A DNA stretch of 45,510 bases. It comes from Gp7-AA10 sp035636095. Its GTDB lineage: Bacteria; Acidobacteriota; Thermoanaerobaculia; Gp7-AA8. The stretch covers positions 1-45,510 of the forward strand of contig DASPZU010000078.1 of assembly GCA_035636095.1 (NCBI GenBank), written 5' to 3'. Position numbers and translations under genes: made by a program. This document shows, piece by piece, positions 33,902-39,873 of this stretch (within the stretch, counting starts at the first letter, position 1; each line of letters starts with the position of its first letter). The notes beneath the pieces are model-generated. The model searched no databases. It was not told the DNA's origin and saw only the letters and a list, made by a program, of their open reading frames with translations.

Positions 33902-34312
33902 ATGATTCAAATTCTGCCCAAGTGGAATGAGCCCGCCATCCGCGTGCTCATGATGCCGCGCGAGACCAATGCGCAGGGCACGATCTTCGGCGGGGTCATC
34001 CTCTCTTACATCGACCAGGCCGGCGCCATCGAAGCACGAAGGCAGGGATCGAACACCATGGTCACCGTGGCGATGGACAAGATCGTGTTCCATCAGCCGG
34101 TCTTTGTCGGTGACCTCATCAGCTTCTGGTGCGAAACGCTGCGCATCGGCAGGACATCGATCACCGTCAAGGTGGTGGTGGAAGCGAATCGATACAACAA
34201 TCCGCAGAACAAAGTGCTGGTGACGGAGGCGCAGGTCGTCTACGTCAATCTGGGTCAGGATCGGAAGCCGACGCCGATCGTGCGGAGCGCATCTTCTCGA
34301 GTCTCTCCCTGA
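33902..34312 (+). CDS. Acyl-CoA thioesterase (YciA-type hotdog fold)
   Basis: Hotdog-fold thioesterase of 136 residues hydrolysing acyl-CoAs. Family residues: MMPRETNAQGTIFGGVILSYID with the Asn-Gly-Gly active-site region, VTVAMDKIVFHQPVFVGDL, SITVKVVVEANR and VTEAQVVYVNL. No signal peptide, so cytoplasmic. Translation starts directly after the repeat hairpin with no Shine-Dalgarno. The last 68 bp overlap the 3' end of the convergent rarA gene. Chain-length preference is not visible from sequence. Confidence 0.9.
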   Translation: MIQILPKWNEPAIRVLMMPRETNAQGTIFGGVILSYIDQAGAIEARRQGSNTMVTVAMDKIVFHQPVFVGDLISFWCETLRIGRTSITVKVVVEANRYNNPQNKVLVTEAQVVYVNLGQDRKPTPIVRSASSRVSP

Positions 34313-35582
34313 TCTCGCGCTCAAATCCGATGTCTTTTGGCGCATAGAAGCGTCGACCGGCCAGTGACTCCGGCAGGCACTCCATCGAAGTCGTCTGCTC
34401 GTCGAAATCGTGCGCGTACTGATACCCGCGGCCATAGCCGAGCTCTCCCATCAGCCGCGTCGGCGCGTTGCGAATTTGCGGAGGCACGGGTGGATTGTCG
34501 CCTTGTCGCACTTCATGGACCGCTTCGCCATAGGCGGCGTAAACGGCATTCGATTTCGGGGCGGCAGCGAGATAGGTCGTGAGCTGCGCCAGCGCGACGC
34601 CTGCTTCCGGCATCCCGATGAAGTGGGTGGCCTCCTTCACCGCCACGGCCAGCACCAGCGCGTGCGGATCGGCGTTGCCGATGTCCTCCGACGCTGCGCG
34701 CACCAGCCGGCGCGCGATATAAAGCGGATCTTCGCCACCCTCCAGCATGCGCACCAGCCAGTAGACCGCGGCGTCCGCGTCTCCGTTGTGGATCGATTTG
34801 TGAAGCGCTGAAATGATGGTGTAGTGCTCTTCGCCGCCTTTGTCGTACATCAGCGATCGGCGCTGCAGGATCTTCTGGACCTCTTCCGCATCCACGGAGC
34901 CATGCGCAGTTTCGATGACGAGTTGAAGGCTGTTCAATGCCTGGCGCGCATCTCCCGCCGATGTCGCTGCCATGAAATCGAGCGCGTCCTTGGTCAGCTC
35001 CACGCCGAATTTCTTGACGCTCGGGTCGGCGATGGCGCGGTCGAGGATGGTCATGACCTGCTGGCGCTCGAGCGGCGGAATCACGACCACTTTGCAGCGA
35101 GACAACAGCGCTGAATTGACTTCGAAGGAAGGATTCTCGGTGGTCGCCCCGATGAGGACGATATCTCCAGCCTCGACGTAGGGGAGAAAGGCGTCCTGCT
35201 GTGCTTTGTTGAAGCGATGGATCTCGTCGATGAACACAATCGTTTTCATTCCGCGTCCGATGCGGAGTTTGCGCGCTTCCTGCATCAACACCTTGATGTC
35301 CTTGATGGAGCTCGTCGTCGCCGAGAAGGGAACGAATCGCGCGCGAGTCGTGCCCGCGATGATGCGGGCCAGCGTCGTCTTCCCTGATCCCGGCGGACCC
35401 CACAGGATCATCGACGGGATGCGGTCGCTCGCGATGGCGTTGCGCAGGAATCGGCCTTCGCCGAGGAGATCTTCCAGTCCGACGATGTCATCGAGCGTTT
35501 TCGGCCGCAGTCGCTCCGCCAGCGGCGCATCGGGTGGAAGAGCGGCGGGGAGGGAGGCGTCGTCGAAGAGCGAACCGGTCAT
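34245..35582 (-). CDS. rarA: Replication-associated recombination protein RarA (MgsA)
   Basis: AAA+ ATPase related to clamp loaders that acts at stalled forks, 445 residues. It begins TGSLFDDAS and PLAERLRPKTLDDIVG; Walker A is GPPGSGKTT (62-70), Walker B VFIDEIHRF (about 116-124), sensor 1 ATTENPSFE, and the C-terminal helical domain carries ALHKSIHNGDADAAVYWLVRM and SEDIGNADPHAL. The ATG at 35582 is preferred over one 7 codons earlier, which lies in the repeat arm. The last 20 or so codons (RSARSASASDPDPD) are antisense to the thioesterase 3' end and poorly conserved. Confidence 0.95.
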   Translation of the reverse strand: MTGSLFDDASLPAALPPDAPLAERLRPKTLDDIVGLEDLLGEGRFLRNAIASDRIPSMILWGPPGSGKTTLARIIAGTTRARFVPFSATTSSIKDIKVLMQEARKLRIGRGMKTIVFIDEIHRFNKAQQDAFLPYVEAGDIVLIGATTENPSFEVNSALLSRCKVVVIPPLERQQVMTILDRAIADPSVKKFGVELTKDALDFMAATSAGDARQALNSLQLVIETAHGSVDAEEVQKILQRRSLMYDKGGEEHYTIISALHKSIHNGDADAAVYWLVRMLEGGEDPLYIARRLVRAASEDIGNADPHALVLAVAVKEATHFIGMPEAGVALAQLTTYLAAAPKSNAVYAAYGEAVHEVRQGDNPPVPPQIRNAPTRLMGELGYGRGYQYAHDFDEQTTSMECLPESLAGRRFYAPKDIGFEREIRERLEKMRSARSASASDPDPD

Positions 35583-35588
35583 ATGGAG

Positions 35589-35666
35589 AATTTCAAATTT
35601 CAAATGAAAAATTCAAAATGAAAAAACAATTCTTAATCTTTCATTCTTAATTTGAAATTTGAAATT
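35589..35666. repeat. AT-rich 7-bp-unit hairpin filling the spacer before rarA
   Basis: Two perfect 17-bp inverted arms, AATTTCAAATTTCAAAT at 35589-35605 and its complement at 35650-35666, built from TTTCAAA-type units. The loop is also almost free of G and C. The right arm touches the stop codon of the threonine dehydratase gene (35667-35669), and the left arm ends 6 nt before the rarA ATG. Composition is extreme against the GC-rich surroundings. Confidence 0.9.
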
Positions 35667-36626
35667 TCATTTGCACAACAACGAGAAGTCCAGATTTCCC
35701 CCCGAAACCACGACCGCGGTCGGTCCCTTCGGCACGATCGTCCGCGTCAGCAACGCCGCGATCCCCAGCGCGCCGGTCGGCTCGATGACGAGCTTGGTCC
35801 GGTACATGGCGAATTTCACGGCCTCGAGGAGTGCATCGTCATCGACGCTGACGACATTTCGGACGCGCTCGCGGATGATCGCGAAGTTGCGGGCGCCGAT
35901 CGCCAGCGTACGGGCGCCATCGGCGATCGTCTTCGGTGGGTCGATCGTCACGATCTTTCCGCTGCGAAAGGACCGTTCGCCATCGTTGCCGGCACGCGGC
36001 TCGACGCCAAAAACCTCGACCTTGGCCTTGAGTGACGTCGCCGAGACTGCAATGCCCGACAGCAACCCACCGCCGCCCAGCGGCACTATGATCGTCTCGA
36101 CCTGCGGCCACTCTTCGACGATCTCGAGCCCGACCGTTCCCTGTCCGGCGATGATGCGTTCGTCGTCGAATGGAGGAATGACCGCGGCGCCGGTTTTGTC
36201 GGCGATTTCGCGCGCGACCGTGTCGCGCGTCGCCGCCGTTACCCCCGACGTCACCACCTCGGCCCCGTAGGCCTTCGTCGCCTCGACCTTCGAAGCGACT
36301 GAGCCTTCCGGCATCACGATCGTGGCGCGCACGCCCAGGAGCTTGGAGGCGAGGGCGACGCCCTGGGCGTGATTGCCCGACGAGAAGGCCACCACGCCGC
36401 GCTTGCGCTCAGCGTCGCTCAGTTGCAGCAGCGCGTTCATCGCGCCGCGAATCTTGAAGGAGCCGGCACGTTGGAGGTTTTCGCACTTGAGGCGAACCTC
36501 GAAACCGACTCTTTCCGAAATTGACCGGTTGGGGAGAAGCGGCGTACGATGGACAAATGGGCGAATTCGACCGGCGGCGGATCGAATGTCTTCGACCCCG
36601 ATCGCCGTAATATTTGAAGAAGTCAC
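35667..36626 (-). CDS. Threonine/serine dehydratase-type PLP enzyme
   Basis: Fold-type II PLP enzyme of 319 residues, like biosynthetic or catabolic threonine ammonia-lyase, without the C-terminal ACT regulatory domain. The PLP lysine is K58 in RAGSFKIRGAMNAL; the substrate loop is FSSGNHAQGVALA; the phosphate-binding glycine loop is VPLGGGGLLSG; the C-terminal SGGNLD is the serine motif near the pyridine ring. Threonine dehydratase and serine racemase cannot be told apart by eye. The start is uncertain: GTG 36626 gives the family-normal N-terminus. A TATACT at 36634-36639 sits so close that the mRNA would be leaderless. A GTG at 36680 would add 18 non-conserved residues. Confidence 0.88.
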   Translation of the reverse strand: MTSSNITAIGVEDIRSAAGRIRPFVHRTPLLPNRSISERVGFEVRLKCENLQRAGSFKIRGAMNALLQLSDAERKRGVVAFSSGNHAQGVALASKLLGVRATIVMPEGSVASKVEATKAYGAEVVTSGVTAATRDTVAREIADKTGAAVIPPFDDERIIAGQGTVGLEIVEEWPQVETIIVPLGGGGLLSGIAVSATSLKAKVEVFGVEPRAGNDGERSFRSGKIVTIDPPKTIADGARTLAIGARNFAIIRERVRNVVSVDDDALLEAVKFAMYRTKLVIEPTGALGIAALLTRTIVPKGPTAVVVSGGNLDFSLLCK

Positions 36627-36724
36627 CCAAACTAGTATAAACTGCAGCAAAACAAAGTGGATCGGCGTCGCTTCCGTCACCGATTCTCACGGGCAAGGTC
36701 ATTATCGGGTTGGAGGTTGGGGTT

Positions 36725-38323
36725 ATGTGGAGAAGGGTTACCCGCGGCCTGGTTCTCGCCATTTTAGCGACGTGTATTCCAACTGCGCTCCACGCGCAGG
36801 ATCTCATCGCGGCACTCGATTTTCCAGATCCGGCCGTCCCGAACTCCGGGATGGTGCTCGTAAAGGGCTGGGTCCTCGATCCAATCCAGGTCGCGAAAAT
36901 CGAGCTGTACGTCGACGACGTTTTCATACACCAAGTCAACAAGGGTCTGCCGCGGATCGACGTCCTGGAGGCGTATCCGAATTACCCGGGCATCCAGCAC
37001 ATCGCGCCGGGGTTCCAGACCGGCTTCTCCGCCAGCCGATTCTCCAACGGACCCCACACCGTCAGCGTGAAGGTCTACTTCGCCGACGGCCGTGTGTTCG
37101 AGCTCGGACGCCGTACGATCAATGTCGACAACACGCTCAATCAGACGCCATTTGGAAACCTCGACATCCCCGATTTGGCGGCGGAGTACAACGCCAGCGG
37201 CTCTTTCCCGGTTTCGGGTTGGGCTGCTGACACCGACGGCATCGGCCGCGTCGATGTCTTCATTGACGGAGGCATTCTGCAATCGGCGATGTACGGCGAC
37301 GCGCGTCCGGACGTCGGCAACACCTTCCCTGATTTTCCTGCTGCGAATTTCAGCGGCTTCGTCGCGAACATCGACACAACCCGTATCCAGGATGGCGTCC
37401 ATCTTCTCGAAGTGGTGGCATTCGATCGCCTCGGACTTTCGAAGCTGATCGGACGCCGGCAGGTGCAGATCTTCAACAACGAGACGAATCTGAGGCCGTT
37501 TGGCTTCCTCGACGAACCGAAGCGCGACGCCGTGCTCTACGGCACGCGATGCAACCTGGCGCCGGTGATCATCTCGCCGCCGGTCAATCCGCAGTCGCAC
37601 ATCACCCCGGTTCGCGGCTGGGCCCTCGACCTCGGCACGCGTCAGAATCTCGGCCGCGTCTCGTATATCGAGCTGATGATCGACGGCGTGCGCTGGGTCT
37701 CAACCGACGACTGCAACTTCAACACGATGTTCAACACCTTCACCAACTGCTACGGCCTGCCGCGCTTCGACGTGCAGCGTTACTATCCGACCTATCCTGA
37801 CTCGCCGCGGTCGGGCTATATGTTCACGGTCGACATCGGCGCCTTACTGGCGCTTGGCGTTCGTCCAGGCAACCACGTCATGAAGGTGCGCGTCGGCGAC
37901 CAACAGCAAACGTTCACGGAGCTGCCTGGACCGCAGGGCATTCCGGTGTTCTTCGAATGCGCCGAGAACCGCGTGGCCGCGGTTCAGGGATTCATCGACA
38001 TCCCGGTGCAGTTCGATTACGTCAAGGGCAACGTTACGTTCCAGGGATGGGCCGCCAACGAGCGCAACAACATCGTATCCGTCGAGATCATAGTAGATGG
38101 AGATTTCATTGGCGTTGCGCAGTACGGCTTCGCGCGGCCGGACGTCCAGCAGGCAAATCCGTTCCTCAATAACGCGATCAATTCAGGCTGGCGCTTCACG
38201 ATGGATACCACCAAGCTCAGCAACGCGCGGCATCGCTTGACCGTTCGCGTGCTCGATACCTCAGGTCTGCGGACCGAAATCGGTTCCGTCGACTTCTACG
38301 TCCAGAACATCACGTCGGTTCCG
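36725..38323 (+). CDS. Exported protein with four Ig-like modules
   Basis: A 532/533-residue secreted or surface protein: signal peptide (MWRRVTRGLVLAILATCIPT, cleavage after ALHA), then four diverged copies of one beta-sandwich module at about residues 28-135, 142-252, 258-400 and 423-528. Each copy opens with a [GA]-x-[LI]-D-x-P turn (GNLDIP, GFLDEP, GFIDIP), has GWxxD/N, a V-x-[VI]-x-[VI]-D-G strand, and the PR-[IF/P]-DV...P block (GLPRIDVLEAYPNYPG, GLPRFDVQRYYPTYPD). It ends with an NGxHxLxVxxxDxxG-like strand. Module 3 is longest and has two cysteines in a CNFNTMFNTFTNC segment. GGAGG stands 9 nt before the ATG. No membrane anchor or sorting signal at the C-terminus. Function unknown; adhesion or matrix role is a guess. 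A bidirectional terminator follows. Confidence 0.8.
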
Positions 38324-38349
38324 TAAACAGGCAGGCAACGAAAGTGATC

Positions 38350-38380
38350 GAGCGGCGGTTCAAACCGCCGCTCTTTTTTT
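38350..38380. terminator. Bidirectional terminator overlapping a coding 3' end
   Basis: A perfect stem GAGCGGCGGTT / AACCGCCGCTC closing CA, followed on + by TTTTTTT. It stops the Ig-like gene. On the minus strand the same bases encode the last codons (KKRAAV and stop) of the 198-residue membrane protein, preceded there by an A-run, so that gene's end is part of the hairpin. Confidence 0.92.
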
Positions 38381-38956
38381 GAGCAGCGGCCAACTCGTCA
38401 TGGCACCGAAGAGAAGACCCGACATGACGACAAACCCGATCAGACCAACGGGCGATGCGATTCCGCCGAGGGCGGCGTCGACCAGCAGGGATGCGGTGGT
38501 GAAGGCCAGAGCCAGGCCGACAGCGCTGGTAATGACCCAGCGCCGTACGCGCAGCACAAGCCATTGTGCGACGCCGAGAACTGCTCCGGTCACGAGACCA
38601 ACCGTCAAGAAGCTCAGCGCTCGCACGGATGTGCTCAGATGGACGATGTTGGGTCGCTGGCCCGTGATCAGGATTCCCGTTTGCTCCACCGCCACGGCTC
38701 CCAACGCGAGACCGATTCCCACTCCGCCGGTCGTTGCAGCGATCCACCAGACCGGCTGGGCGAGACGACGACGGAGCCAAATGGCCTGAAACCCGCCCAG
38801 GATCGCGCCAACGAGCGAGGTCACGATGGCGGTGACGAGCATCGCTCCCACGATCTTGCCGATCGGTTTTCCGACCACTAGCCCTGTCACGATTCCACCC
38901 GCAAGACCAACCATGGTGAGCAAGGTCCATTGGGTCGCTTCAGTAATTTTGCTCAT
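38360..38956 (-). CDS. Hypothetical polytopic membrane protein (198 aa)
   Basis: I do not recognise the family. The 198 residues form about five to six hydrophobic helices rich in glycine and alanine (TLLTMVGLAGGIVTGLVVGK, AMLVTAIVTSLVGAILGGF, FLTVGLVTGAVLGVAQWLVL, SAVGLALAFTTASLLVDAAL), with two short basic loops (WLRRRLAQP, LRVRRWV). The internal similarity of the GxxxG-bearing helices, each followed by an xxQ(A/W)-(I/L)WL(R/V)LR-like motif (GGFQAIWLRRRL, GVAQWLVLRVRR), suggests a duplicated half. It is the last gene of a four-gene operon, with an ATGA overlap to the gene before. Confidence 0.7.
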   Translation of the reverse strand: MSKITEATQWTLLTMVGLAGGIVTGLVVGKPIGKIVGAMLVTAIVTSLVGAILGGFQAIWLRRRLAQPVWWIAATTGGVGIGLALGAVAVEQTGILITGQRPNIVHLSTSVRALSFLTVGLVTGAVLGVAQWLVLRVRRWVITSAVGLALAFTTASLLVDAALGGIASPVGLIGFVVMSGLLFGAMTSWPLLKKRAAV

Positions 38957-39408
38957 GCTTCACCTCCGCTCGCTTTTCGCGCGAAAAATGTTGCCGGCAC
39001 ACCGATCAGAAACGCGTGCACGATTACGCTCCACACAACCCATGGCAAAAGAAACCGCGATCGCGTCGCGGCCGACAGCGGAATCACGATGTAGTTCATG
39101 AACAGATAAACGCCGACGCCGTAGATCGCGCCGTACAAGATCGTGCGTTGCGCCAGCGCAGGCGCGATTTTGATCGCCAGCCAGTAGACCAGCACGATGA
39201 CAAACGCGATGAAAAAGTGCAGCGCCAGTCCCAGCGATTCCGTTCGCAGTCCGCCGCGAAAAGCCGCCGGGCCCAGAAGGCCGGCCGCAATGCTCTGAAA
39301 AATTCGGATCGGGCCGACGCCCCGCATGCCCCAGAAGATGATGGCAAAGGCGGCATCCAGCGTTCCGATCACCAGAGCGCCGGCGGCGAGCCAGGCCAGT
39401 CGCCTCAT
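38953..39408 (-). CDS. Hypothetical four-helix membrane protein (151 aa)
   Basis: A 151-residue protein with about four transmembrane helices: residues 5-25 (AWLAAGALVIGTLDAAFAII), about 62-82 (LHFFIAFVIVLVYWLAIKIA), about 88-108 (ILYGAIYGVGVYLFMNYIVI) and 122-143. The segment IFQSIAAGLLGPAAFRGG between helices 1 and 2 is a pattern I have seen in small uncharacterised membrane proteins of Acidobacteria and Proteobacteria, but I cannot name the family. It overlaps both neighbours by 4 bp (ATGA), so it is translationally coupled to the acetyltransferase. Confidence 0.75.
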   Translation of the reverse strand: MRRLAWLAAGALVIGTLDAAFAIIFWGMRGVGPIRIFQSIAAGLLGPAAFRGGLRTESLGLALHFFIAFVIVLVYWLAIKIAPALAQRTILYGAIYGVGVYLFMNYIVIPLSAATRSRFLLPWVVWSVIVHAFLIGVPATFFARKASGGEA

Positions 39409-39869
39409 CCGAGCTCCTTGGCCATGCAGATGCTGGTCGCGGGACTCTCTACATACTCCCCGAACAACTCGATGTCGCGAAATCCGGCGCAGCGGTAAAG
39501 GCCCAATGCCGCGAGCTGGCGCGTTCCAGTTTCGAGGACGAGCCGCTGAACGCCGAGCTTGCGCGCTTCCGCCTCCAGGGCCGTGAGCAGCTTGCGGCCA
39601 ATTCCTTCACCGCGCGCCTCGGGAACGACGTACATCCGCTTCAGCTCCGCACACGCTCCATCCAGACGGCGCACCGCGCCGCAGCCTACAGGAGCCGCGT
39701 CGCGATATGCGACCACGAATGCACCGCTGCCGTCGGCGACTTCGCAAGCATCGAGACGAAAGTGCGTCGCACTTTCGTCGGGATATTGCAGCATCAGCTC
39801 CGCATTGAGCGCGTTGATCAGCTTCTGCGCCACGGGAGAGGAGAGCTCTTCGCGACGCACGGTTACCAT
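39405..39869 (-). CDS. GNAT-family N-acetyltransferase
   Basis: A 154-residue acetyltransferase with the GNAT acetyl-CoA signature: motif A at ELKRMYVVPEARGEGIGRKLL (about 76-96, R/Q-x-x-G-x-G/A), then EARKLGVQRLVLETG and the final ALGLYRCAGFRDIELFGEY. The YVPDESATHFRLD-like segment near residue 30 is encoded by a perfect 25-bp palindrome at 39755-39779. Acceptor unknown. It lies 4 bp after the 952-aa outer-membrane gene and overlaps the next membrane protein, so it may modify an envelope or small-molecule substrate; that is inference. Confidence 0.88.
   Translation of the reverse strand: MVTVRREELSSPVAQKLINALNAELMLQYPDESATHFRLDACEVADGSGAFVVAYRDAAPVGCGAVRRLDGACAELKRMYVVPEARGEGIGRKLLTALEAEARKLGVQRLVLETGTRQLAALGLYRCAGFRDIELFGEYVESPATSICMAKELG
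39755..39779. repeat. Perfect 25-bp palindrome inside the GNAT gene
   Basis: Twelve-bp arms (GACGAAAGTGCG / CGCACTTTCGTC) around a single T, in frame and translated as DESATHFR on the minus strand. A perfect match of this length is not expected by chance in one gene. It resembles a small dispersed palindromic element rather than a codon effect. Confidence 0.8.
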
Positions 39870-39873
39870 CGCC

